Shown one piece after another: positions 23,591 through 37,074 of a stretch of DNA of 64,000 nucleotides. Each line of letters begins with the position of its first letter. Position 1 is the first letter of the stretch. The DNA is taken from NCBI GenBank assembly GCA_000711775.1, contig ARYC01000107.1, positions 1 to 64,000 on the forward strand. Direction: 5' to 3'. Position numbers and translations under genes: made by a program. The notes under the pieces were generated by a model. The model had not been told where the DNA came from and ran no database searches. It saw nothing but the letters and a program-made list of their open reading frames with translations. This DNA comes from Oxytricha trifallax. Taxonomy: Eukaryota; Ciliophora; Spirotrichea; Sporadotrichida; Oxytrichidae.

Positions 23591-24303
23591 ATAAGTATTT
23601 TTATTAAATTTAATTAAATTCCTAATTCACTAAATTTATTAAAATTTAAATCATGAATAAAAAAGTGAATTAAATATTAAAAAACTAAAACTTCTTTTTA
23701 TTAAAATAAATGAATTTTAAATTAAAAAATTTGACAGAATTAAACTAAAATATGCTAGTGGTAGTGAATTATCTAAGGCAAAGAAGAAAAAAAGCGATAT
23801 ATCTATTTAAATTATGATCTATTTAAATAATTATCATTAATATAAGAAAGTAGCCATTAATCATTGTAAAGAAAAGGTATTAAAAAGTATAATTCGACCG
23901 TAGTTTTATTCTCCGATGAAGTAGAGAATATATAATCATGATCCTAAAGAAAAATAGAAATGTAAATATCCAAAGACTAAATGCAATGAAAAAAGATTTT
24001 TTCTATGCTATATAATTCAAAGATTAATTGTTTTATCACATTGAAAAATTTATCATTGATGTGATCGCATAATCTTAAAAAAAATATATACTTTGTAAAA
24101 AATAAAAAATACACAATTAAAACTAAAGAAAAGATATTAAATTAATCTAATTCAATAATAAATAGAAATTACAAAAAGAAAATATAAAGAAATAAAAAAA
24201 TCAAAATAAATCCCATAAAATAAACCTTTTGTTTAAAAAAAGTTAATATTACTAAATTACAATTGTTGGGTTATTTTAATAATTTCTATTTAATTCAACT
24301 CAA
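23591..24303. other. A-rich spacer
   Basis: A-rich DNA flanking the inverted-repeat element that starts at 24304; nothing else seen. Confidence 0.4.
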
Positions 24304-26349
24304 CTGTACGCGTAACTGCCATGTATTAGCGCAGTTTTTAATACTAATCAGGTTTTAAAAATACATAATTATAGTGTGATTATTTAACTGCAACATTAAA
24401 ATGTTCAGTATTGCCAGGAGAATGTACAATATGTTAACAGTAAAATTTATTAATTAAAATTTTATTTATTTTTTTAATATTTAAAATCATTAAACTGTAC
24501 AGTGTACAGTTTGTTTATATATGATGAGGTAGACTGTACAAATAGGTATTTGATTTAAATATTATAATTTATTAAATATCTAGCGTTAATAAATATGGTT
24601 CAGAGAATGTGCAACAATGTAATATTTAAATCCTTGGACATGTCGCCAATACTAAAGGCAATCGATCGTTAGATTCATATGAAAAATCAATGAAAAACCT
24701 AATTGAAAAGTAACTCCCAAGAGTTAAAGAGAGATACACTTTTTCATCTTCTAAATCGACAGCATTGACGCCAAGTAGAAGTTCCATTCAACCCACAACT
24801 GCATCAGCGAATCAACTAATAAACTAAGCCATGTCATAATCCTTCACCATAAATCAAAACTGCTAAACTTGCTCTCAATCCATCTCCAAAAAGACAAGGA
24901 AGGCTTATCAAAGTGCTTCTTTACCAGAGACAAATGCAAACTCTACAAATAAGAGCTTCCCTATTGGAAAAGTGCAACTAGGATAATTGCTATAAGATTT
25001 GGGGGGAGCTTGAGGTAATTGCTGGAGATATTAAAAACTTTCAAAATTTTATCGAATTTGCAAGATCAACTGCTAAAAAGAGTGGCATCAGCAAGTTTTC
25101 AAATAGGGTATCATCAGGGAGCAGTCAATCAAGTGAGATGGTTGAAATGTATAGGTCTGGCTAAGCCACCAGCGTTGGAGACCTCTATTAGAAGTATTAG
25201 AATTTACCAGACGTCATGGATCAAATAATTAAATAAAAGAGCCTACTTAACACCACTCTTGAATTTGAAAGAAATCTAGAGAAATCAAATAAAATAAAAC
25301 CCCCCAAGTTGCAATAACTGTCGAATTATCTTCAACAATCACAAGCGAGCGATCCCAATTTCAAAAAGCTCACAGATTAAGAACTTCAAGATTGCAAGTC
25401 CTTTGATGCGGTGGAGAAGCTATAACGGGAACTCTTCAGGAAAGTCACGACAATAAAAACGTCATCTGGTTCAATGACGAGTCAAGCACAGGGAAGAGCA
25501 CAATCAAAAAATACACGGAAAAAATCTTTAGATGCGAAGAATTAAAGATCATGAACTCACATTATTGCGCCGAGATCAGTTTCAAGTAGATAGACCCATA
25601 CGTAGTTATAATGGACGAGGTAAACCTGAATGTGCTATTCCACCAAGACATGATCTAGAACATCAAGGTTTTCTTGGAAGGAGATGGCTGTCTAAATACT
25701 CTAAAGCATTGCAATGCAGAAACCCGTTATATAGGAGCACAGGTCCTAGTCATCTCCAACCATGATAACTTTAGTATAATATCTCCCCTTGAATAGAAGC
25801 CAATTAAGACTAGAAAACTGTGCTCATATTTCACGAATAAAAAGTGAACTCCACTGCTGAATTTGCTTTCAAAAAAGAGAGATTTGCTCAATACATCTAC
25901 AACTGATTGGTAATGGATGGCGAGTTAGATACTAAGTCATTACTCACAAATGATAAAGCAGCCATAAATGAAGTAGAAAAAAAAGAAAGGAAATTAAAGA
26001 GAAGAGAAGTAGGGATAAAACATATGATATTAGTATAAAATGAATTAAACTAAGAGATAAAACACACAATTAAAAAGAAATAATATTTAAATCACTAACC
26101 TATTTATACAGTATACCTCAACAAATAAAAACAAACTGAACACAGTACATTTTAATGATTTATAATATTAAAATAATTAATATTAATCGAATTATTGAAA
26201 TGTACGGTTAACATAATGTACATTCTCCTGGCAATATACTGAACATTTCAAAATCAATGGGGAAGTTAAATATTCAAGAAATAATAATGTATTTAAAATA
26301 CTTGAAAAGTATTAAAAACAGCGCTAATACATGGTAGTTACGCGTACAG
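24304..26349 (+). mobile_element. old Rep (SF3 helicase)-bearing element with long terminal inverted repeats
   Basis: About 2,046 bp bounded by imperfect inverted repeats of about 225 bp. The outermost 40 bp (24304-24344 against 26309-26349) match nearly perfectly and start CTGTACGCGTAACT; a second conserved block containing TTGCCAGGAGAATGTAC lies at about 24411-24438 and 26214-26240. Between them is plus-strand coding sequence with a superfamily-3 helicase region: Walker A (25479-25502, ESSTGKST), Walker B (25601-25619, VVIMDE), and a motif-C-like segment ending in SNH (25742-25765). This order is typical of Rep proteins of small DNA viruses and Rep-bearing elements. The upstream part is Ser/Gln-rich and I see no certain HUH nuclease. 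It appears broken, with about two to three frame interruptions, and the ends have diverged from each other, so it is probably an old insertion. Confidence 0.7.
24495..24540. repeat. TGTACA-type iteron/palindrome cluster
   Basis: A 21-bp inverted repeat (AAACTGTACA-G-TGTACAGTTT, about 24495-24515) followed by another CTGTACA about 20 bp later. The same CTGTAC starts the terminal repeats of the surrounding element, and a degenerate counterpart lies near 26139-26150. It sits where a Rep protein would be expected to bind. Confidence 0.5.
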
Positions 26350-26463
26350 ATAAAACGATTTAAATATAAATTATTAAAAAATCAAAATAATTGTAATAAT
26401 GCATTAATAAAAATTTAAAATTTAAAAAAAGATAAATAAAATAAAAGATATTACAATATCATA

Positions 26464-29400
26464 TTTTGCGTCTGAAAAAGAAAATGCTATAACTTTGGAC
26501 AACTTGAAAATCAAACTCATATTGAACTGCTCCTTGAATGCATTGCGTTTGAATGAATATCATTACGTCTTTAACTTTCCTTGTTGCTTACAAATTATGA
26601 ATTTTTTAGAGTTTGATTCTGGCCATACGAAGATTCTTTGCAAACCAATGCTAATTTTGTGTCTGAAAAAGAAAATGCTATAACTTTGGACAACTTGAAA
26701 ATCAAACTCATATTGAACTGCTCCTTGAATGCATTGCGTTTGAATGAATCTCATTACGTCTTTAACTTTCCTTGTTGCTTACAAATTATGAATTTTTTAG
26801 AGTTTGATTCTGGCCATACGAAGATTCCTTGCAAACCAATGCTAATTTTGTGTCTGAAAAAGAAAATGCTATAACTTTGGACAACTTGAAAATCAAACTC
26901 ATATTGAACTGCTCCTTGAATGCATTGCGTTTGAATGAATCTCATTACGTCTTTAACTTTCCTTGTTGCTTACAAATTATGAATTTTTTAGAGTTTGATT
27001 CTGGCCATACGAAGATTCCTTGCAAACCAATGCTAATTTTGTGTCTGAAAAAGAAAATGCTATAACTTTGGACAACTTGAAAATCAAACTCATATTGAAC
27101 TGCTCCTTGAATGCATTGCATTTGAATGAATCTCATTACGTCTTTAACTTTCCTTGTTGCTTACAAATTATGAATTTTTTAGAGTTTGATTCTGGCCATA
27201 CGAAGATTCCTTGCAAACCAATGCTGATTTTGTGTCTGAAAAAGAAAATGCTATAACTTTGGACAACTTGAAAATCAAACTCATATTGAACTGCTCCTTG
27301 AATGCATTGCGTTTGAATGAATCTCATTACGTCTTTAACTTTCCTTGTTGCTTACAAATTATGAATTTTTTAGAGTTTGATTCTGGCCATACGAAGATTC
27401 CTTGCAAACCAATGTTGATTTTGTGTCTGAAAAAGAAAATGCTATAACTTTGGACAACTTGAAAATCAAACTCATATTGAACTGCTCATTGAATGCATTG
27501 CGTTTGAATGAATCTCATTACGTCTTTAACTTTCCTTGTTGCTTACAAATTATGAATTTTTTAGAGTTTGATTCTGGCCATACGAAGATTCCTTGCAAAC
27601 CAATGCTAATTTTGTGTCTGAAAAAGAAAATGCTATAACTTTGGACAACTTGAAAATCAAACTCATATTGAACTGCTCCTTGAATGCATTGCGTTTGAAT
27701 GAATCTCATTACGTCTTTAACTTTCCTTGTTGCTTACAAATTATGAATTTTTTAGAGTTTGATTCTGGCCATACGAAGATTCCTTGCAAACCAATGCTGA
27801 TTTTGTGTCTGAAAAAGAAAATGCTATAACTTTGGACAACTTGAAAATCAAACTCATATTGAACTGCTCCTTGAATGCATTGCGTTTGAATGAATCTCAT
27901 TACGTCTTTAACTTTCCTTGTTGCTTACAAATTATGAATTTTTTAGAGTTTGATTCTGGCCATACGAAGATTCCTTGCAAACCAATGCTGATTTTGTGTC
28001 TGAAAAAGAAAATGCTATAACTTTGGACAACTTGAAATCAAACTCATGTTGAACTGCTCCTTGAATGCATTGCGTTTGAATGAATCTCATTACGTCTTTA
28101 ACTTTCCTTGTTGCTTACAAATTATGAATTTTTTAGAGTTTGATTCTGGCCATACGAAGATTCCTTGCAAACCAATGCTAATTTTGTGTCTGAAAAAGAA
28201 AATGCTATAACTTTGGACAACTTGAAAATCAAACTCATATTGAACTGCTCATTGAATGCATTGCGTTTGAATGAATCTCATTACGTCTTTAACTTTCCTT
28301 GTTGCTTACAAATTATGAATTTTTTAGAGTTTGATTCTGGCCATACGAAGATTCCTTGCAAACCAATGCTAATTTTGTGTCTGAAAAAGAAAATGCTATA
28401 ACTTTGGACAACTTGAAAATCAAACTCATATTGAACTGCTCCTTGAATGCATTGCGTTTGAATGAATCTCATTACGTCTTTAACTTTCCTTGTTGCTTAC
28501 AAATTATGAATTTTTTAGAGTTTGATTCTGGCCATACGAAGATTCCTTGCAAACCAATGTTGATTTTGTGTCTGAAAAAGAAAATGCTATAACTTTGGAC
28601 AACTTGAAAATCAAACTCATATTGAACTGCTCATTGAATGCATTGCGTTTGAATGAATCTCATTACGTCTTTAACTTTCCTTGTTGCTTACAAATTATGA
28701 ATTTTTTAGAGTTTGATTCTGGCCATACGAAGATTCCTTGCAAACCAATGTTGATTTTGTGTCTGAAAAAGAAAATGCTATAACTTTGGACAACTTGAAA
28801 ATCAAACTCATATTGAACTGCTCATTGAATGCATTGCGTTTGAATGAATCTCATTACGTCTTTAACTTTCCTTGTTGCTTACAAATTATGAATTTTTTAG
28901 AGTTTGATTCTGGCCATACGAAGATTCCTTGCAAACCAATGCTAATTTTGTGTCTGAAAAAGAAAATGCTATAACTTTGAACAACTTGAAAATCAAACTC
29001 ATATTGAACTGCTCCTTGAATGCATTGCGTTTGAATGAATCTCATTACGTCTTTAACTTTCCTTGTTGCTTACAAATTATGAATTTTTTAGAGTTTGATT
29101 CTGGCCATACGAAGATTCCTTGCAAACCAATGCTAATTTTGTGTCTGAAAAAGAAAATGCTATAACTTTGGACAACTTGAAAATCAAACTCATATTGAAC
29201 TGCTCCTTGAATGCATTGCGTTTGAATGAATCTCATTACGTCTTTAACTTTCCTTGTTGCTTACAAATTATGAATTTTTTAGAGTTTGATTCTGGCCATA
29301 CGAAGATTCCTTGCAAACCAATGCTGATTTTGTGTCTGAAAAAGAAAATGCTATAACTTTGGACAACTTGAAAATCAAACTCATATTGAACTGCTCCTTG

Positions 29401-32400
29401 AATGCATTGCGTTTGAATGAATCTCATTACGTCTTTAACTTTCCTTGTTGCTTACAAATTATGAATTTTTTAGAGTTTGATTCTGGCCATACGAAGATTC
29501 CTTGCAAACCAATGCTGATTTTGTGTCTGAAAAAGAAAATTCTTTAACTTTGGACAACTTGAAAATCAAACTCATATTGAACTGCTCCTTGAATGCATTG
29601 CGTTTGAATGAATCTCATTACGTCTTTAACTTTCCTTGTTGCTTACAAATTATGAATTTTTTAGAGTTTGATTCTGGCCATACGAAGATTCCTTGCAAAC
29701 CAATGCTGATTTTGTGTCTGAAAAAGAAAATGCTATAACTTTGGACAACTTGAAAATCAAACTCATATTGAACTGCTCCTTGAATGCATTGCGTTTGAAT
29801 GAATCTCATTACGTCTTTAACTTTCCTTGTTGATTACAAATTATGAATTTTTTAGAGTTTGATTCTGGCCATACGAAGATTCCTTGCAAACCAATGCTAA
29901 TTTTGTGTCTGAAAAAGAAAATGCTATAACTTTCGACAACTTGAAAATCAAACTCATATTGAACTGCTCCTTGAATGCATTGCGTTTGAATGAATCTCAT
30001 TACGTCTTTAACTTTCCTTGTTGCTTACAAATTATGAATTTTTTAGAGTTTGATTCTGGCCATACGAAGATTCCTTGCAAACCAATGTTGATTTTGTGTC
30101 TGAAAAAGAAAATGCTATAACTTTGGACAACTTGAAAATCAAACTCATATTGAACTGCTCATTGAATGCATTGCGTTTGAATGAATCTCATTACGTCTTT
30201 AACTTTCCTTGTTGCTTACAAATTATGAATTTTTTAGAAGTTTGATTCTGGCCATACGAAGATTCCTTGCAAACCAATGCTGATTTTGTGTCTGAAAAAG
30301 AAAATGCTATAACTTTGGACAACTTGAAAATCAAACTCATATTGAACTGCTCCTTGAATGCATTGCGTTTGAATGAATCTCATTACGTCTTTAACTTTCC
30401 TTGTTGCTTACAAATTATGAATTTTTTAGAGTTTGATTCTGGCCATACGAAGATTCCTTGCAAACCAATGCTAATTTTGTGTCTGAAAAAGAAAATGCTA
30501 TAACTTTGGACAACTTGAAAATCAAACTCATATTGAACTGCTCCTTGAATGCATTGCGTTTGAATGAATCTCATTACGTCTTTAACTTTCCTTGTTGCTT
30601 ACAAATTATGAATTTTTTAGAGTTTGATTCTGGCCATACGAAGATTCCTTGCAAACCAATGCTAATTTTGTGTCTGAAAAAGAAAATGCTATAACTTTGG
30701 ACAACTTGAAAATCAAACTCATATTGAACTGCTCCTTGAATGCATTGCGTTTGAATGAATCTCATTACGTCTTTAACTTTCCTTGTTGCTTACAAATTAT
30801 GAATTTTTTAGAGTTTGATTCTGGCCATACGAAGATTCCTTGCAAACCAATGCTAATTTTGTGTCTGAAAAAGAAAATGCTATAACTTTGAACAACTTGA
30901 AAATCAAACTCATATTGAACTGCTCCTTGAATGCATTGCGTTTGAATGAATCTCATTACGTCTTTAACTTTCCTTGTTGCTTACAAATTATGAATTTTTT
31001 AGAGTTTGATTCTGGCCATACGAAGATTCCTTGCAAACCAATGCTAATTTTGTGTCTGAAAAAAAAAATGCTATAACTTTGGACAACTTGAAAATCAAAC
31101 TCATATTGAACTGCTCCTTGAATGCATTGCGTTTGAATAAATCTCATTACGTCTTTAACTTTCCTTGTTGCTTACAAATTATGAATTTTTTAGAGTTTGA
31201 TTCTGGCCATACGAAGATTCTTTGCAAACCAATGCTAATTTTGTGTCTGAAAAAGAAAATGCTATAACTTTGGACAACTTGAAAATCAAACTCATATTGA
31301 ACTGCTCCTTGAATGCATTGCGTTTGAATGAATCTCATTACGTCTTTAACTTTCCTTGTTGCTTACAAATTATGAATTTTTTAGAGTTTGATTCTGGCCA
31401 TACGAAGATTCCTTGCAAACCAATGCTAATTTTGTGTCTGAAAAAGAAAATGCTATAACTTTGAACAACTTGAAAATCAAACTCATATTGAACTGCTCCT
31501 TGAATGCATTGCGTTTGAATGAATCTCATTACGTCTTTAACTTTCCTTGTTGCTTACGAATTATGAATTTTTTAGAGTTTGATTCTGGCCATACGAAGAT
31601 TCCTTGCAAACCAATGCTAATTTTGTGTCTGAAAAAGAAAATGCTATAACTTTGAACAACTTGAAATCAAACTCATGTTGAACTGCTCCTTGAATGCATT
31701 GCGTTTGAATGAATCTCATTACGTCTTTAACTTTCCTTGTTGCTTACAAATTATGAATTTTTTAGAGTTTGATTCTGGCCATACGAAGATTCCTTGCAAA
31801 CCAATGCTGATTTTGTGTCTGAAAAAGAAAATGCTATAACTTTGGACAACTTGAAAATCAAACTCATATTGAACTGCTCCTTGAATGCATTGCGTTTGAA
31901 TGAATCTCATTACGTCTTTAACTTTCCTTGTTGCTTACAAATTATGAATTTTTTAGAGTCTGATTCTGGCCATACGAAGATTCCTTGCAAACCAATGCTA
32001 ATTTTGTGTCTGAAAAAAAAAATGCTATAACTTTGGACAACTTGAAAATCAAACTCATATTGAACTGCTCCTTGAATGCATTGCGTTTGAATAAATCTCA
32101 TTACGTCTTTAACTTTCCTTGTTGCTTACAAATTATGAATTTTTTAGAGTTTGATTCTGGCCATACGAAGATTCCTTGCAAACCAATGCTAATTTTGTGT
32201 CTGAAAAAAAAAATGCTATAACTTTGGACAACTTGAAAATCAAACTCATATTTGAACTGCTCCTTGAATGCATTGCGTTTGAATAAATCTCATTACGTCT
32301 TTAACTTTCCTTGTTGCTTACAAATTATGAATTTTTTAGAGTTTGATTCTGGCCATACGAAGATTCCTTTGCAAACCAATGCTAATTTTGTGTCTGAAAA

Positions 32401-35400
32401 AGAAAATGCTATAACTTTGGACAACTTGAAAATCAAACTCATATTGAACTGCTCCTTGAATGCATTGCGTTTGAATGAATCTCATTACGTCTTTAACTTT
32501 CCTTGTTGCTTACAAATTATGAATTTTTTAGAGTTTGATTCTGGCCATACGAAGATTCCTTGCAAACCAATGCTAATTTTGTGTCTGAAAAAGAAAATGC
32601 TATAACTTTGGACAACTTGAAAATCAAACTCATATTGAACTGCTCCTTGAATGCATTGCGTTTGAATGAATCTCATTACGTCTTTAACTTTCCTTGTTGC
32701 TTACAAATTATGAATTTTTTAGAGTTTGATTCTGGCCATACGAAGATTCCTTGCAAACCAATGCTAATTTTGTGTCTGAAAAAGAAAATGCTATAACTTT
32801 GGACAACTTGAAAATCAAACTCATATTGAACTGCTCCTTGAATGCATTGCGTTTGAATGAATCTCATTACGTCTTTAACTTTCCTTGTTGCTTACAAATT
32901 ATGAATTTTTTAGAGTTTGATTCTGGCCATACGAAGATTCCTTGCAAACCAATGCTAATTTTGTGTCTGAAAAAGAAAATGCTATAACTTTGGACAACTT
33001 GAAAATCAAACTCATATTGAACTGCTCATTGAATGCATTGCGTTTGAATGAATCTCATTACGTCTTTAACTTTCCTTGTTGCTTACAAATTATGAATTTT
33101 TTAGAGTTTGATTCTGGCCATACGAAGATTCCTTGCAAACCAATGCTAATTTTGTGTCTGAAAAAGAAAATGCTATAACTTTGGACAACTTGAAAATCAA
33201 ACTCATATTGAACTGCTCCTTGAATGCATTGCGTTTGAATGAATCTCATTACGTCTTTAACTTTCCTTGTTGCTTACAAATTATGAATTTTTTAGAGTTT
33301 GATTCTGGCCATACGAAGATTCCTTGCAAACCAATGCTAATTTTGTGTCTGAAAAAGAAAATGCTATAACTTTGGACAACTTGAAAATCAAACTCATATT
33401 GAACTGCTCCTTGAATGCATTGCGTTTGAATAAATCTCATTACGTCTTTAACTTTCCTTGTTGCTTACAAATTATGAATTTTTTAGAGTTTGATTCTGGC
33501 CATACGAAGATTCTTTGCAAACCAATGCTAATTTTGTGTCTGAAAAAGAAAATGCTATAACTTTGGACAACTTGAAAATCAAACTCATATTGAACTGCTC
33601 CTTGAATGCATTGCATTTGAATGAATCTCATTACGTCTTTAACTTTCCTTGTTGCTTACAAATTATGAATTTTTTAGAGTCTGATTCTGGCCATACGAAG
33701 ATTCCTTGCAAACCAATGCTAATTTTGTGTCTGAAAAAAAAAATGCTATAACTTTGGACAACTTGAAAATCAAACTCATATTGAACTGCTCCTTGAATGC
33801 ATTGCGTTTGAATAAATCTCATTACGTCTTTAACTTTCCTTGTTGCTTACAAATTATGAATTTTTTAGAGTTTGATTCTGGCCATACGAAGATTCTTTGC
33901 AAACCAATGCTAATTTTGTGTCTGAAAAAGAAAATGCTATAACTTTGGACAACTTGAAAATCAAACTCATATTGAACTGCTCCTTGAATGCATTGCGTTT
34001 GAATGAATCTCATTACGTCTTTAACTTTCCTTGTTGCTTACAAATTATGAATTTTTTAGAGTTTGATTCTGGCCATACGAAGATTCCTTGCAAACCAATG
34101 CTAATTTTGTGTCTGAAAAAGAAAATGCTATAACTTTGGACAACTTGAAAATCAAACTCATATTGAACTGCTCCTTGAATGCATTGCGTTTGAATGAATC
34201 TCATTACGTCTTTAACTTTCCTTGTTGCTTACAAATTATGAATTTTTTAGAGTTTGATTCTGGCCATACGAAGATTCCTTGCAAACCAATGCTAATTTTG
34301 TGTCTGAAAAAGAAAATGCTATAACTTTGGACAACTTGAAAATCAAACTCATATTGAACTGCTCCTTGAATGCATTGCGTTTGAATGAATCTCATTACGT
34401 CTTTAACTTTCCTTGTTGCTTACAAATTATGAATTTTTTAGAGTTTGATTCTGGCCATACGAAGATTCCTTGCAAACCAATGCTAATTTTGTGTCTGAAA
34501 AAGAAAATGCTATAACTTTGGACAACTTGAAAATCAAACTCATATTGAACTGCTCCTTGAATGCATTGCGTTTGAATGAATCTCATTACGTCTTTAACTT
34601 TCCTTGTTGCTTACAAATTATGAATTTTTTAGAGTTTGATTCTGGCCATACGAAGATTCCTTGCAAACCAATGCTAATTTTGTGTCTGAAAAAGAAAATG
34701 CTATAACTTTGGACAACTTGAAAATCAAACTCATATTGAACTGCTCCTTGAATGCATTTGCGTTTGAATGAATCTCATTACGTCTTTAACTTTCCTTGTT
34801 GCTTACAAATTATGAATTTTTTAGAGTCTGATTCTGGCCATACGAAGATTCCTTGCAAACCAATGCTAATTTTGTGTCTGAAAAAGAAAATGCTATAACT
34901 TTGGACAACTTGAAAATCAAACTCATATTGAACTGCTCCTTGAATGCATTGCGTTTGAATGAATCTCATTACGTCTTTAACTTTCCTTGTTGCTTACAAA
35001 TTATGAATTTTTTAGAGTTTGATTCTGGCCATACGAAGATTCCTTGCAAACCAATGCTAATTTTGTGTCTGAAAAAGAAAATGCTATAACTTTGGACAAC
35101 TTGAAAATCAAACTCATATTGAACTGCTCCTTGAATGCATTGCGTTTGAATGAATCTCATTACGTCTTTAACTTTCCTTGTTGCTTACAAATTATGAATT
35201 TTTTAGAGTTTGATTCTGGCCATACGAAGATTCCTTGCAAACCAATGCTAATTTTGTGTCTGAAAAAGAAAATGCTATAACTTTGGACAACTTGAAAATC
35301 AAACTCATATTGAACTGCTCCTTGAATGCATTGCGTTTGAATGAATCTCATTACGTCTTTAACTTTCCTTGTTGCTTACAAATTATGAATTTTTTAGAGT

Positions 35401-36508
35401 TTGATTCTGGCCATACGAAGATTCCTTGCAAACCAATGCTAATTTTGTGTCTGAAAAAGAAAATGCTATAACTTTGGACAACTTGAAAATCAAACTCATA
35501 TTGAACTGCTCCTTGAATGCATTGCGTTTGAATGAATCTCATTACGTCTTTAACTTTCCTTGTTGCTTACAAATTATGAATTTTTTAGAGTTTGATTCTG
35601 GCCATACGAAGATTCCTTGCAAACCAATGCTAATTTTGTGTCTGAAAAAGAAAATGCTATAACTTTGAACAACTTGAAAATCAAACTCATATTGAACTGC
35701 TCCTTGAATGCATTGCGTTTGAATGAATCTCATTACGTCTTTAACTTTCCTTGTTGCTTACAAATTATGAATTTTTTAGAGTTTGATTCTGGCCATACGA
35801 AGATTCCTTGCAAACCAATGCTAATTTTGTGTCTGAAAAAGAAAAAGCTATAACTTTGGACAACTTGAAAATCAAACTCATATTGAACTGCTCCTTGAAT
35901 GCATTGCATTTGAATGAATCTCATTACGTCTTTAACTTTCCTTGTTGCTTACAAATTATGAATTTTTTAGAGTTTGATTCTGGCCATACGAAGATTCCTT
36001 GCAAACCAATGCTAATTTTGTGTCTGAAAAAGAAAATGCTATAACTTTGGACAACTTGAAAATCAAACTCATATTGAACTGCTCCTTGAATGCATTGCGT
36101 TTGAATGAATCTCATTACGTCTTTAACTTTCCTTGTTGCTTACAAATTATGAATTTTTTAGAGTTTGATTCTGGCCATACGAAGATTCCTTGCAAACCAA
36201 TGCTAATTTTGTGTCTGAAAAAGAAAATGCTATAACTTTGGACAACTTGAAAATCAAACTCATATTGAACTGCTCCTTGAATGCATTGCGTTTGAATGAA
36301 TCTCATTACGTCTTTAACTTTCCTTGTTGCTTACAAATTATGAATTTTTTAGAGTTTGATTCTGGCCATACGAAGATTCCTTTGCAAACCAATGCTAATT
36401 TTGTGTCTGAAAAAGAAAATGCTATAACTTTGGACAACTTGAAAATCAAACTCATATTGAACTGCTCCTTGAATGCATTGCGTTTGAATGAATCTCATTA
36501 CGTATTTA
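26464..36508. repeat. 191-bp satellite array, about 52 copies
   Basis: A head-to-tail array of a 191-bp unit (for example TGTCTGAAAAAGAAAATGCT, 26659-26678, recurring every 191 bp). Most copies differ by only a few substitutions; rare copies have 1-bp indels (near 28037, 30238, 31664, 32251, 32368, 34758, 36380). Variant bases (GCTAAT, GCTGAT or GTTGAT; CTCCTTG or CTCATTG; TTGGAC or TTGAAC; GAATGAA or GAATAAA) recur in clusters, which suggests amplification of multi-unit blocks. The 78- and 63-codon frames repeated on both strands are a by-product of the repeat. From memory, Oxytricha germline DNA has tandem satellites of roughly 190 and 380 bp; identity with those is not tested here. Confidence 0.98.
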
Positions 36509-36909
36509 ATTTGTTATTTCATTGTTTATTTTCTATGAATTCTAATAAATATTTATTTATACTATCAAATTATTTGCATTTTATGTACTTTATAGTTTTT
36601 TTTATATATTTTTTATTATAGCTTTTATTTTTTATATATCTTGTTTTTTTTCTTCAATTTTTTATATTTTTTTATAATATAAATTTATTTTTTAAATCTC
36701 GCTTCTTCAACATTATATGATTTATTATATACAGTTATATATTTTTTTAAATTTCTTTATTCTCTTTATATTTTAATAGTTTTTGTAGTTTATTTTATCG
36801 CATTTCTTTTTTCTATACACTTTATTCAATGATAGTTTTATTTTATTTATACTTTCAAATATTTATTCGGATTTATTATTATAAAGCTTTTATAATATCA
36901 TCATCATTT
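36509..36909. other. T-rich flank of the satellite
   Basis: About 400 bp with strong T over A bias on this strand and long T runs, between the satellite and the TBE end. No gene seen. Confidence 0.5.
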
Positions 36910-37074
36910 AAAACCTTAAACATTTTAATTAGATGATTTAGTGATTTGAATTTTTAGTATCGCAATGGTATTATTGGGGTTTTTATATAAATTAGGTCAA
37001 TTTTAAAATAATGAAATAGTAATTAACTTAATATATTGTCGATTAATCATGAGAAGTATTTAAATTTACTGCTT

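Noticed and set aside
26464-36508. Dozens of 78-codon (+) and 63-codon (-) frames, one per satellite unit
   Set aside because: They are exact by-products of the 191-bp repeat, overlap on both strands and rely on the standard code; substitutions show no codon-position bias. Not genes.
26464-36508. Could the repeat array be a CRISPR?
   Set aside because: Units are 191 bp with no variable spacers and no cas genes; the organism is a eukaryote.
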